This document shows, one piece after another, positions 43,906 through 53,749 of a DNA stretch of 64,000 bases (the stretch's first letter is position 1; every line of letters starts with the position of its first letter). The DNA is from Bubalus kerabau (Eukaryota > Chordata > Mammalia > Artiodactyla > Bovidae): contig NC_073646.1 of the NCBI RefSeq assembly GCF_029407905.1, forward strand, positions 19,734,001 through 19,798,000. Direction: 5' to 3'. The notes under the pieces were generated by a model. It searched no databases, was not told the DNA's origin, and saw only the letters and a list, made by a program, of their open reading frames with translations. The translations under genes were made by a program, and so were the position numbers.

Positions 43906-44060
43906 AGAGCACCAGACGGGTGGGAGGGCTCAAGGAAAGTTAACTGGCACCATCAATCCCCTTACTGGTCTAGACTGTCTCAAGTCATTTTGCTGCTCTT
44001 CAAATAACACAGTTTGCTCACCCTTATGTGGATAGACTCCAATTTTCAGCATCTCTCTAA

Positions 44061-44089
44061 AAGCTTAAGGACCTTGAGTCCTTAAGCTT
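44061..44089. repeat. 12-bp perfect inverted repeat
   Basis: Arms AAGCTTAAGGAC (44061-44072) and GTCCTTAAGCTT (44078-44089), loop CTTGA. A third, direct copy CTTAAGGACCC follows at 44087. Confidence 0.93.
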
Positions 44090-44309
44090 AAGGACCCTGC
44101 AACTAAAGGAAGAGAGCAACAGAAGCCACTTCTGATGTTCTTTACCATCCCTGTGCTGTGTGTTGGTGGATCTGCTGTGTATTCAGTGCCAGGCCAACCC
44201 ACTGAAAACCATTTGGTTGCCTTAGTTCTTTATTGGTGCTGAAAATTCATGTCTTAATATGGTTTTGTCAAGTGGCTCAAGCACAAATGAATTACTAATT
44301 CATATGCCA

Positions 44310-44485
44310 GGCATTTTGCTAAGGGTTACACTTGTGTTAGTTCATTTAATCTTCATAATAGTCCTATGAAGTGAACACATCACTTTTTTTTATAGAAGAG
44401 AATCTTCAAGGTTCTATAGCTGATAAGCTATAAAGCTGGAATTTGAGCCTAGGCCTTGTTCTTCACCACTGCCTTATTCTTCCCA
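44310..44485 (-). repeat. MIR-type SINE relic
   Basis: TTAGTTCATTTAATCTTCATAA, CCTATGAAGTGAACACATC, TATAGCTGATAAGCTATAAAGC; reversed MIR or MIR3 pattern. Confidence 0.55.
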
Positions 44486-44652
44486 GTTCTCCACTGAGAA
44501 TATCCAGGGCTGGGGCAAGGGTGAGGTGAGTGAGGCACTTACACTGGGCACAAAATTTAAGAGGGATCCAAAAAACTCAGTCTATTTATATACACTATTG
44601 TATTTTTATATACTATTAATATTGTACTTCATATATATATTTTTTTCATATA

Positions 44653-44847
44653 TGGTGGTGGTGGTGGTTTAATCAGTAAGTTGTGTCCAACTCTTGTGAC
44701 CCCATGACTCCTCTGTACATGGGATTTCCCAGGCAAGAATTCAGGAGTGGGTTGCCATTTCCTTCTCCAGGTGATCTTCCAGACCAAGGGATGGAACCTG
44801 TGTCTCCTGCATTGGAGATGGATTTTTAACTCACTGAGCCACCATGG
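44653..44847 (-). mobile_element. Bov-tA SINE, interrupted by BovB
   Basis: Reversed: TAAGTTGTGTCCAACTCTTG, GGATTTCCCAGGCAAGAAT, GATCTTCCAGACCAAGGGAT and TGAGCCACCATGGAAG. The last piece of the head reappears at 46757-46778 after a plus-oriented BovB. Confidence 0.88.
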
Positions 44848-46742
44848 AAGAGAAGCAAAAGGCAAAGGAGAAAAGGAAAGATACACCTAATTGAATGCAG
44901 AGTTCCAAAGAATAAAAAGGACAGATAAGACAGCCTTCCTGAAGGATCAATGCAAAGAAATATAGGAAAAACAACAGAATGGGAAAGTCTAGCGATCTCT
45001 TCAAGAAAATTACCAAGGGAGGAGTTCATGCAAAGATGGGCACAATAAAGGACAGAAATGGTATGGACCTAACAGAAGCAGAAGATATTAAGAAGTGCTG
45101 GCAAAAATACACAGAAGAACTATACAAAAAAGATCTTCACGACCCAGATAAACACAATGGGGTGATCACTCACCTAGAGCAAGACATCCTGGAATGCGAA
45201 ATCAACTGGGCCTTAGGAAGCAACACCATGAACAAAGCTAGTGGAGGTGATGGAGTTCCAGTTGAGCTATTTCAAATCCTAAAAGATGATGCTATGAATG
45301 TGCTGCACTCAACATGCCAGAAAAATTGGAAACCTCAGCAGTGGCCACAGGACTGGAAAAAGTCAGTTTTCATTCCAATCCCAAAGAAAAGCAATGCCAA
45401 AGAATACTCAAATGACCACACAATTGCACACATTTCACACACTAGTAAAGTAATGCTCAAAATTCTCCAAGCCAGGCTTCAACAGTACGTGAACTGTGAA
45501 CTTCCAGATTTTCAGCTGGATTTAGAAAAGGCAGAGGAACCAGAGGTCAAATTGCCAACATCTGTTGGATCATCAAAAAAGCAAGAGAGTTTCAGAAAAC
45601 ATCTACTTCTGCTTTATTGACTATGCCAAAGGCTTTGACTGTGTGGACCACAACAAACTCTGGAAAATTCTTAAAGAGATGGGAATATCAGACCACCTGA
45701 CCTGCCTCTTGAGATATCTGTATGCAGGTCAGGAAGCAACGGTTAGGAAGGTCAGGAAGCAACAGTTAGAACTGGACATGGAACAGCAGACTTGTTCCAA
45801 ATAGGAAAAGGAGTATGTCAAGGCTGTATATTGTCACCCTGCTTATTTAACTTAAATGCAGAGTACATCATGAGAAACACTGGGCTGGATAAAGCACAAG
45901 CTGGATGAAGCACAAGCTGGAATCAAGATTGCTGGGAGAAATATCAATAACCTCAGCTATGCAGATGATCCCACCCTTATGGCAGAAAGCAAAGAAGAAC
46001 TAAAGAGCCTCTTGTTGAAAGTGAAAGAGGAGAGTGAAAAAGTTGGCTTAAGGCTCAACATTCAGAAAACTAAGATCATGGCATCTGTTCCCATCACTTC
46101 TTGACAAATAGATGGGGAAACAGTGGAAACAGTGAGAGACTTTATATTTTGGGGCTCCGAAATCACTGTAGATGGTGATTGCAGCCATGAAATTAAAAGA
46201 CTCTTGCTCCTTGGAAGAAAAGTTATGACCAACCTACACAGCATATTAAAAAGCAGAGACATTACTTAGCAAACAAAGGTCCGTATAGTCAAAGCTATGG
46301 TTTTTCCAGTGGTCATGTATGGATGTGAGAGTTGGACTATAAAGAAAGCTGAGTGCCAAAAAATTTATGCATTTGAACTGTGGTTGTTGAAGAAGGCTCT
46401 TGAGAGTACCTTGGACTTCAAGGAGATCCAACCAGTCCATCCTAGAGGAAATCAGTCCTGAATATTCATTGGAAGGACTGATGCTGAAGCTGGAACGCTA
46501 AAACTTTGGCCCCCTGCTGTGAATAACTGACTCATTAGAAAAGACCCTGATACTGGGAAACGATTGAAGGCAGGAGGAGAAGGGGACAGCACAGGATGAG
46601 ATGGGTGTATGGCATCACCAACTCAATGGACATGAGTTTGAGTCAACTCTGGGAGTTGGTGATGGACAGGGAGGCCTGGCGTGCTATAATCCATGGGTCG
46701 CAAAGAGTTGGACATGACTGAGCAACTGAACTGAACTGAACT
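44848..46742 (+). mobile_element. BovB LINE inserted in a Bov-tA SINE
   Basis: 1.9 kb, 5'-truncated in the linker between endonuclease and reverse transcriptase, ending in GAACTGAACTGAACTGAG. Two frames hold the reverse transcriptase: 44979-45620 (SGGDGVPVELFQILKDDAMN) and 45565-45804 (FCFIDYAKGFDCVDHNKLW), joined by a frameshift near 45510. The catalytic box is damaged (ATGCAGATGATCCC near 45960 gives MQMIP-type or ADDP reading). TGA near 46104 and other stops follow. Confidence 0.94.
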
Positions 46743-46756
46743 GAGTCACCATATAC

Positions 46757-46778
46757 TTCTGAGCCACCAGGGAAGCCT
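46757..46778 (-). mobile_element. Bov-tA SINE, displaced head end
   Basis: CTGAGCCACCAGGGAAGCCT, the reverse of a Bov-tA head, right after the BovB 3' end; partner of the SINE at 44653-44847. GAGCCACC(A)NGGAAG is thus present on both sides of the BovB. Confidence 0.8.
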
Positions 46779-46980
46779 CATATTTAATATATACTATTGT
46801 ATTTTTATATATACTATTGGATTTTATTGTAATGGATTAGGTCAAGCGAGTGAGGTGAGCACAGGGTCAGACACTGTCTTTATTTTTGTGCTCTCTTGAC
46901 TTCTGCATCTGAACAAGTGCTTCACCGCATCCAATTAGTTCTGGACTTCTTTGTCCCAGTACTATTTTGTCTGTGATTAC

Positions 46981-47197
46981 CTGTGAAGCTGCAAATTCAA
47001 GTTTCTGCAGGCCTGTCAGATATCGATTCCTCATCATATCAACCTCTTGCCTCTTCTTATTCAGGAGTGTCTTGAATGTTAGGATCAATTCGAGGTAGGA
47101 GGTGGGGGTAACATAGTTGTGTCTTCGAAGGGTGTTGTAATAATCAAGTGACAGCTTTTTCACACTCTCCTGGAAATATTTGCACATGGAGATGACC
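46981..47197 (-). CDS. DNAH3: DNAH3 exon i (start of stalk coiled coil 1)
   Basis: 217 nt, phase 2 in and 0 out. Encodes VISMCKYFQESVKKLS, HNYVTPTSYLELILTFKTLL and MRNRYLTGLQKLEFAASQ. This is the lead-in to coiled coil 1 of the antiparallel stalk that carries the microtubule-binding tip. Acceptor TTGACAG|G, donor CAG|GTAATC. Confidence 0.95.
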
Positions 47198-47304
47198 CTG
47201 TCAAGGACACAGAGGTGGTCAGACAGGCCCAACTTGCTCCAGAGAGATCTAGCACAGCTTTGGTTCACAGAAGCTTTTCTCACAGAAGGATGTGAGAAAG
47301 CCAC

Positions 47305-47620
47305 TCACAGTGGCCAGCTAGAACCCCCAATTCTTTGAAGCATGTCAACAGAGCCTCAAGAAGGATTGGGGAGGTATATATTCTTACTAGAATGAACTTC
47401 GATCAGGCAATTTCTAGCTTTAATCACTTTTGTGAATCACCAGGGTTTAAGCAGGAGTTTTTAATCTTTGGAAGTCTGATGAAGCCTCTGGACTTTTCAG
47501 AATAATATTTTAATGCATAAAATAATATATTATAGAATTACAAAAGAAGCCAATTATGTTAAAGAGTTTTCTAAATATTTTAAACACCAAATTTATGATA
47601 TAGTAATGTGTGCATGTGTT
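47305..47620. other. Intronic, no recognised feature
   Basis: Upstream of exon i's acceptor. No coding segment or repeat is recognised. Confidence 0.5.
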
Positions 47621-47735
47621 TGGCTGCACCTGTGGCAATGTAGGATTTTAGTTTCCTGACCTGGATCGAACCCACACACCCTGCAGTGGTTAAGAATCCA
47701 CTGGAAGCATGGATTCTTAACTACTGCAGGTAAGT
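47621..47735 (-). mobile_element. CHR-type SINE with internal snapback
   Basis: Reversed pattern TTTGGCTGCACCTGTGGCAAT, TTAGTTTCCTGACCTGGATCG, ACCCACACACCCTGCAG. Its end then turns back: GTGGTTAAGAATCCA is followed by the near-complement TGGATTCTTAACTAC. Confidence 0.75.
47681..47729. repeat. 20-bp inverted repeat, one mismatch
   Basis: Arms 47681-47700 (CTGCAGTGGTTAAGAATCCA) and 47710-47729 (TGGATTCTTAACTACTGCAG) with a 9-base loop. Confidence 0.95.
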
Positions 47736-47769
47736 CTCAATATGTGTGATTTTATTTACATGTTAAATC

Positions 47770-47962
47770 AGGGGTCAGCAGACTTTTCCTGGTTAGGACC
47801 AGATAGTAAATATTTTAGGCTTTGTGAGCCACATGCTCTCAAGTAGCAGCTATTCAACTCTGCCACTGTACTGTGCATGGCTGTTTTCCAATAAGGCATA
47901 TTTGCAAAAATAAGGCTGTGAACTGGACTCAGCCATGGATCATAGTTTGCCAACTACAGCAT
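47770..47962 (+). mobile_element. hAT-type non-autonomous DNA transposon relic
   Basis: CAGGGGTCAGCAGACTTTTCC, ACCAGATAGTAAATATTTTAGG, CTTTGTGAGCCACATGCTCT, ATCATAGTTTGCCAACTACAG. Clear copy of the family also at 6940 and 9180. Confidence 0.8.
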
Positions 47963-47965
47963 TAA

Positions 47966-48755
47966 ATAGTAAGATTGGACAACAGGTCTGAAGACTACCA
48001 TCATTTTGAAGGGGATGATAAATTGGTGCATCTGTAATGACTGAACGAGTTATGAAAATAACTGCGATGCCTACTGGTAACAAAGTCACAGGTCCTACAC
48101 AATCCTATGGGGGTTTATTGCCTATGTTCATCATTGAAAGAAATGCAAAGTACCAGTTAGATGTTAATGAAAACAAAGATGTACTTTTCCCCCACTCACA
48201 TTCACTGACCCTCTGAGTTCTGGTCATGAGCCTATAGACCCAGGTTAAGCATTCCTGGGCCTAGAGAACAAAGTTCAAAGATCTTAAAATGGAATTTAAA
48301 ACAATGAACATTCTGACCACTACCTACTTCTTCATTTTCTATTTACTCATTTAATAAGCAGTATTTGAACCTACTATTTACTAGGTATTAAGGATACAGA
48401 ACTATACAAGGCAAGTGACATGACCCTTACCTTCATAGGACACTTAGAATGGTCAACAGTCTTATCCTTTCTCTTACTCTAGCCAAAATTCAGTGCTTTA
48501 TTTTGTGTATCTGTGCTTTACACACAAAATATTTTTTTTTTCACAACAAAATCCCTCACAAGTACCATCCCCTAGGCAGCAATATCTCCCCTGTTGAGAA
48601 CGCATGCTCTAAGATTATTGAAATCCAGGTTCTCATAGCTGAACAACAGTACATAGACAACAGTACATCTCTAGAACAATTCTAAACAGTGAAATATTCT
48701 TCTTTTTTCAGCAAAGGTGTTTTATTAAATATCTAAATGGTATTTATTTTTTATA
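47966..48755. other. Intronic, no recognised feature
   Basis: Unique-looking. 48345-48440 (CCTACTATTTACTAGGTATT, AGGATACAGAACTATACAAGG) may be an old interspersed repeat. No exon is found. Confidence 0.45.
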
Positions 48756-48757
48756 AT

Positions 48758-48963
48758 TTATTTCTCATTGAAAAAGACCTTGATTCTGGGAAAGACTGAA
48801 GGCAAAAGGAGAAGGGGGCGGCAGAGGATGAGATGGTTAGATAGCATCCCCAACTCAGTGGACACTCTGGGAGACAGTGAAGGACAGGGAAGTCTAGCAT
48901 GCAGCAGTCCATGTGGTCACAAAGAGTCAGACACACTTCTTAGTGACTGAACAGAACAGAACA
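48758..48963 (+). mobile_element. BovB LINE, old 3' fragment
   Basis: CTCATTGAAAAAGACCTTGA, GAAGGCAAAAGGAGAAGGGG, GATGAGATGGTTAGATAGCAT, GTGACTGAACAGAACAGAAC. It ends about 100 bp from exon h's donor. Confidence 0.9.
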
Positions 48964-49066
48964 TACATAAATTGATAAATCTTAAAACAGCAAAAAGAAT
49001 AGAGCCAATATCTTGATTTTCATTTGAAATATTTGTTTGGGGTACTAAAATGCAGCTAGCACTTAC

Positions 49067-49232
49067 TGTATCCGAATATTGTCATCGAGCTCTACATCTT
49101 CTAGAAATTTGTTGGCCACCAACTCCAGGGCATCTGTGGGCCAAGACTGGAACCAATCAATTGTGCAGCAATTGATCAGAGAAGGGAACATTCGCAGGCG
49201 GTTCCGGAAGGCGTCCCCAATTGGACTCATGG
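49067..49232 (-). CDS. DNAH3: DNAH3 exon h (end of AAA4)
   Basis: 166 nt, phase 1 in and 2 out. Encodes AMSPIGDAFRNRLRMFPSL and CCTIDWFQSWPTDAL, among the most conserved blocks of all dynein heavy chains, then ALELVANKFLEDVELDDNIR. Acceptor CATCAG|CC, donor ATACA|GTAAGT. Confidence 0.95.
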
Positions 49233-49234
49233 CT

Positions 49235-50110
49235 GATGAAAAGCAGATTTCATTAGTTCTCTTTCTCCCAGTCAAGGAGGCCAAAAGGGACAGACAGGTC
49301 ATTCCAAGGATTCTAATGGGGATAAGGGAGCAGTCATGTTTTCTGTTGGTAGTCCAGAGTATAACTGGGAATAGTCAGGACGAGTGCCTGGAAAGCATAG
49401 GGGAATCATGGGATATTTTCATGCAACTTTGTGATGGGAAGTCAGTTTATTACAAGAGTCTTCTGTCTGGTTCTGAATATTCATATTATCCTATATTATC
49501 CATTCTAGATCTTTAGGGTCATATAGCCAGAGTGTTTTAAGCCCTTTGACCCACTTGTTCCATTTGTCCTGACTCACAGACCTCAGGGAACCACTGGTGC
49601 CCTATACATAGCTACTTATGGAGGCTGCTGTGGGGGCCCTATCAGCTTGTTTCTGACCTCATCTCCATCTAACCACAAATTTTGGATTCTATGCCCCAAA
49701 TTCTGTTAATTGTTTATTTAGATTCAACGTGTACCAGGCACTTGCTAGGAGGAAGCATAATGCATAGGTGGAAGTGTGAGAAAGTCAGTGTGGCTAAAAA
49801 AAGAAGGGGAAGCATGGTTTGAGATGAGAGCGGAGAGGATGCAGGGGACAGTCTGGCAGGTGGTCTTATAAAACTATAGGTTAGGGATTTTGGTCTTTAT
49901 CTGAATAGCAAGTAATTCAGGTGTTTTAATGTGTGTGTGTATGTGTATGTAAATATACAATGAACAGATTTGCAATACAAGAAAAACAAATCCTGACAGT
50001 GGAAAGTATCCTGATTCAGTGGAACATAAATGTCTGGAATGGACAGGGTGGATAAAGAGAGAACAGTTAGAAAGCTATAGAGGTGAGGTCTAGGTGAGAT
50101 GATATTCATA
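49235..50110. other. Intronic, mostly unrecognised
   Basis: A plus-strand open frame at 49079-49516 is largely the reverse of exon h plus intron. 49740-49990 carries wording of an old widespread repeat (GGGATTTTGGTCTTTATCTG) and a short (TG)n at 49921-49950. Confidence 0.45.
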
Positions 50111-50121
50111 GCAGCTTAGCT

Positions 50122-50258
50122 TGGAGAAGGAAATGGCAAGCCATTCCAGTGTTCTTGCCTGGAGAATCCCAGGGATGGGGGAGCCTGGTGGGCAGCTGTC
50201 TGTGGGGTCACATAGAGTCGGACACGACTGAAGTGACTTAGCAGTAGCAGCAGCAGCA
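50122..50258 (+). mobile_element. Bov-A2 type SINE unit
   Basis: TTGGAGAAGGAAATGGCAAGC, GGATGGGGGAGCCTGGTGGG, GACACGACTGAAGTGACTTAG and an (AGC)n tail. GCAGCTTAGCT occurs on both sides (50111 and about 50256) as target duplication. Confidence 0.93.
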
Positions 50259-50269
50259 GCTTAGCTAAT

Positions 50270-50600
50270 TTGAAGGTGGCAGAGATAGAGACAAGAGGGC
50301 AAAAATTGACAGGATGTGGTAATGCAGAGAAGTATTAAACATGACCCCTAAGCTTCTGGACAGATTGGAGATGATATTCACAGAGAGAAAAACTCCAGAT
50401 GTTATTTTGTAAGGCTGGCAGGGTAATGTACTAAAACGAAGGAGAGGGTTCAGAGCCGAATTCAGAGAATTGAAGAGAGTGGAACAGGTTTAAAGTAGTT
50501 TTTCAGGAGAATGGAATTTTGCACAGGAATTCCAGGCACTGACCGTTGGGCAAGCTAGGTGCCTTGGTTGGATCAATTCTGGCACCATTGTAAAAGGACT
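50270..50600. other. Intronic, mostly unrecognised
   Basis: 50290-50500 (GACCCCTAAGCTTCTGGACAG) resembles the same old repeat suspected at 49740. No coding segment. Confidence 0.4.
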
Positions 50601-50666
50601 GGGCTTAGGGCAAGGAGATCCTGAAACATCCAAGGAAAAGGGCAAAATGAATTTTCTCATCCTTAC

Positions 50667-51333
50667 CAAGGACAATGTGAAGGTTCTTTTTCACTTTCTC
50701 AATGAAGAAGTTATACATAGAAAGAGGAGTGACTTCGATCTTTTCTCCTTCTGTCCTGGCTGCCATTTGCATCTTCTCCACAATGTCGGCCTTCTCATCA
50801 GCGGGGAAGATGTTGGGCACATCACCCGTGTTCAGAAGCATGTTGATGTCCTCAACGAATGACTCGTCCTTGATCTGATTATCAGCGAAGAGGAACACAG
50901 TACTTTTGGTGGCCACCCCAACCTGGAGCATGATCTTCTTCAGGTCCTCTCGCCAATCGTTGCCTGAGTAGCTCTTTGTGATCTCAATCTGGTATAGCTC
51001 GTACGAGTTCATGAATGTGGACAGTTTGCTGGCACTTTGCCGCCCACTGCCCCCAATGCCCACCAGGAGCAAGTGGCCTTTGTCCTGCTTCAGGACCCTG
51101 CAGATCCTAGAGATATGCTCAATGGCAAACCTGAACATCACCAAGGACATGGGGGCCTTGCTGATATTGTTGAACTCTTCCAGGTAATACTCCATGACCA
51201 CTGTGAGCTGTTTTAAGTCAGTGATCTCATCATATATCTTTTGGTCACTTTCTGGCTTGAAGAAATCTCCAAAGAAGAGGCTACGGATATTATCATCAAC
51301 TATCTTTCCAGTGGGTGATAGGTGGATGAGGAC
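50667..51333 (-). CDS. DNAH3: DNAH3 exon g (AAA4 P-loop)
   Basis: 667 nt, phase 0 in and 1 out, the second longest exon here. Encodes the AAA4 module with P-loop GIGGSGRQS at exon residues 92-100 and a Walker B-like strand TVFLFADNQ near 145-153, followed by FVEDINMLLNTGDVPNIF. The P-loop has arginine-glutamine where a canonical site has lysine-threonine/serine, which is normal for AAA4 of dyneins. Acceptor CACAG|GTC, donor CTTG|GTAAGG. The reading frame running on past the donor is intronic. Confidence 0.95.
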
Positions 51334-51339
51334 CTGTGG

Positions 51340-52130
51340 AAAAGATAAGTCTCAGCCAGGCATTCACTCCAACTACCATGGTAGTGGGAGCTAGAAGGAG
51401 GGAACAGGAGATGTGTTTGTTTCCTCTGAGCACATTCTTCAAAGTCATGGTTCACAACAGTTTTGTTTTTTTAAACAAAATATGTGTATTTGATGGTTGT
51501 AAAGACTATGATAAAAGGACAATTGAGAAAAGAGTGTGAAAGCAAGGGTCAATCGGTTTGCTAAGTGATTAAAACATTGGTGGACAGATTATAAGATCCC
51601 AGGAGGAGGTGGTCAAAAGGTGAGATCATTTGTAATGTACTTGCTTCTTCACCAAATAGAGGTGCAGGCCTTACCCCTGTTCCCACTCTGTAGCTAGAGT
51701 AGAAATGTTTTAGATGCTTCTTCTTTCTGATATTAGAAACTAGCAGTGCTTCTGTACATGGCCTCTGGATGAAATATGAAATACTTGCACTTTTTCTATG
51801 GAGAAATCATAGCTTCTTAAAAGTAGAGGTAGAATTAGATGATGCAAATATATAGTGTTTAAACTTTTCTTATATCAAAATGGAAAAGAGAAAATATTTA
51901 CAAATAGGAAACAAAGACAATCTTTCACTTGGGCTTTACACAAGGCATCGATCAAACAATAAAAATTCTTGGTGTTTTTATTTCTTAACTCAAAAGTTAT
52001 TTGACCTTGAAAATGTATTTTACATTAATTACAAACAAAACATCTTTTCATAAATGATAAGTTTGAATGTATCCAAACTTATATGTTACCTGTAAAGTCA
52101 AGTGAAATTGGACCAAGTATTATATTACTT
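51340..52130. other. Intronic, no recognised feature
   Basis: About 800 bp between exons f and g. It is A/T-rich after 51840. Nothing recognised. Confidence 0.5.
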
Positions 52131-52215
52131 GGGACAGGGAAGCCTGGTGGGCTGCAGTCCATAGGGTTGCAAAGTGTCGGACATGACTTGGTGACTGAAC
52201 AACAAAAACAACAGT
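52131..52215 (+). mobile_element. BovB / Bov-A 3' end fragment
   Basis: GACAGGGAAGCCTGGTGGGC, GGGTTGCAAAGTGTCGGACA, TTGGTGACTGAACAACAAAAAC; only the shared BovB/Bov-A 3' end is present. Confidence 0.85.
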
Positions 52216-52291
52216 ATATCACCAAATCAAGTGACTAATTGGCTCAACACACTGTTTCTTGAGATTCAGAAAGCAGAGCTATAAGTCTCTA

Positions 52292-52503
52292 TTTGGGCTT
52301 TTCTGATGGCTCAGTGGTCAAGAATCCACCTGCAAATTCTACAAATCTGGGTTCGATTCCTGGGTCAGGAAGATCCCCTGGAGATGGAAATGGCAACCTA
52401 TTCCAGTATTCTTGCCTGGAAAATCCCATAGAGAAGCTGGTGGGTTACAGTCCATGGGGTTGCAAAAGAGTTGGACACGACTGAGTGACCGAAAAACAAC
52501 AAT
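52292..52503 (+). mobile_element. Bov-tA SINE
   Basis: GGGCTTTTCTGATGGCTCAGT head, GGTTCGATTCCTGGGTCAGG, Bov-A body with a short deletion near 52430, GGACACGACTGAGTGACC tail and (AAC)n. It ends 100 bp from exon f's donor. Confidence 0.92.
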
Positions 52504-52600
52504 AAAGTCTGTACTAGGAAGGGAGCCTGAAATCTGAGACTAGCATGATCACATATTTGGGACAATTTCTGAGGTCAAAAGATCACAGGGTCTTGCTTAC

Positions 52601-52744
52601 CTTTTCCACAGACTGCTTGAAGCAATTGGAGGTGGTTTCCCTTACCATGTTAAAAAAGACCTGTCTATCTTCATGATCAATCAGACGGTCATAGAAGACC
52701 CGGTAAACCTCATGAATCCAAAGCCGGATAAACTTCTCTACATC
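52601..52744 (-). CDS. DNAH3: DNAH3 exon f (AAA3-AAA4 link)
   Basis: 144 nt, exactly 48 codons, phase 0 to 0. Encodes DVEKFIRLWIHEVYRVFYDR and ends CFKQSVEK. The LWxHExxRVFxDRLI pattern is shared by all dynein heavy chains. Acceptor TTTTCAG|GAT, donor AAG|GTAAGC, both strong. Confidence 0.95.
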
Positions 52745-52814
52745 CTGAAAATTCAGTCAATTATTTGAATGAATGGCAAATGGTGGCTGAGGCAGTAGTT
52801 TTCAAACAGTTTCT

Positions 52815-52912
52815 AAGTCCTGGGTTGTTGTGAGGATTAAATGAGATAATGCTTACAAAATCCTTAGCACAGATTAAATGCTTAATAAAAGTTAGCTATT
52901 ACTATTATCCTT
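52815..52912 (+). repeat. MIR SINE 3' relic
   Basis: GGGTTGTTGTGAGGATTAAATG, TTAGCACAGATTAAATGCTTA; the MIR 3' part in the 232-bp intron between exons e and f. Confidence 0.65.
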
Positions 52913-52976
52913 ATATATTCCACATAGCCAAGGATACCACTGAATGAACTTGATAACAGAAATGACAGCGGCTGAC

Positions 52977-53133
52977 CTGCAGGTGGGTGTGAGGGCACAG
53001 CAACACCCCTTGGATCACCCGTGAGAAATCCCGCAGGTTAAAGACATAGTGTGACTTGGAGGGAGTTGGCAGGAAATTCTCCACTGCAGCTTTATAAATT
53101 GTCATCGTTGCCTGTACCATCATCTTTCCATAC
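52977..53133 (-). CDS. DNAH3: DNAH3 exon e (AAA3-AAA4 region)
   Basis: 157 nt, phase 2 in and 0 out. Encodes RYGKMMVQATMTIYKAA, then FLPTPSKSHYVFNLRD and SRVIQGVLL, the highly conserved dynein helix bundle that closes AAA3. Acceptor CCCAAG|GTATGG, donor CAG|GTCAGC. Confidence 0.95.
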
Positions 53134-53214
53134 CTTGGGAGGAAGGAGAAGGCAGACCAGTTAAGGAAGGGCCAGAAATGAGGACCCCAGGCCAATAATA
53201 GAGGAACCTCCTAC

Positions 53215-53338
53215 CTTAAAAACACCACATCAAACCCTTTCCCGAAGTGCCAGTCAGCGATTGAACTGAAAATCTTGGTTAATATGTCATCCTCGAAGGC
53301 ATTGATGGAAATGATATTCAGATGGCGAGTGAACCGTC
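53215..53338 (-). CDS. DNAH3: DNAH3 exon d (AAA3 C-terminal part)
   Basis: 124 nt, phase 1 in and 2 out. Encodes RFTRHLNIISINAFEDD through the ILTKIFSSI helix to KGFDVVFL. RFTRHLN carries the conserved arginine-rich sensor-type segment of AAA3. Acceptor TTCCAG|GA, donor AAG|GTAGGA. Only 81 nt of intron separate it from the next exon at 53133, the shortest intron in the window. Confidence 0.94.
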
Positions 53339-53344
53339 CTGGAA

Positions 53345-53745
53345 AACATGCAAAGGTATGAATGTGCACACACACTCACACTTACCTCCTGGGCGTAGCA
53401 ACCCTTAGATATAGAACGGTTTTTCCTCTGCCTTTAAGTTCTAGAGCTGTGCTATTCAACATGGCAGCCTCTAGCCATATGTAGCTATTTAAATTTATAT
53501 TAATTAAAATTAAGTAATATTAAATGTATTTCCTCAGTCTCATCAACCACATATCAACTTCTCAAGGATAAACATGTGACTAGTGGATGTTGTACTGCAC
53601 AGTATAGATAGAGAACATCTCCACGACTGCAGAAGTTCTGGTAATAGTGCCAGCCCAGTGCTCAAGACTGTTACTAGATAATGGCAATATGTTATTTTTG
53701 TAAAATAATCAAATAATTCAGAAATACTTTTACAGAAAGTAACCC
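53345..53745. other. Intronic, no recognised feature
   Basis: Contains a common-looking segment ACTTCTCAAGGATAAACATG, but no repeat can be named. Confidence 0.45.
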
Positions 53746-53749
53746 TTGC

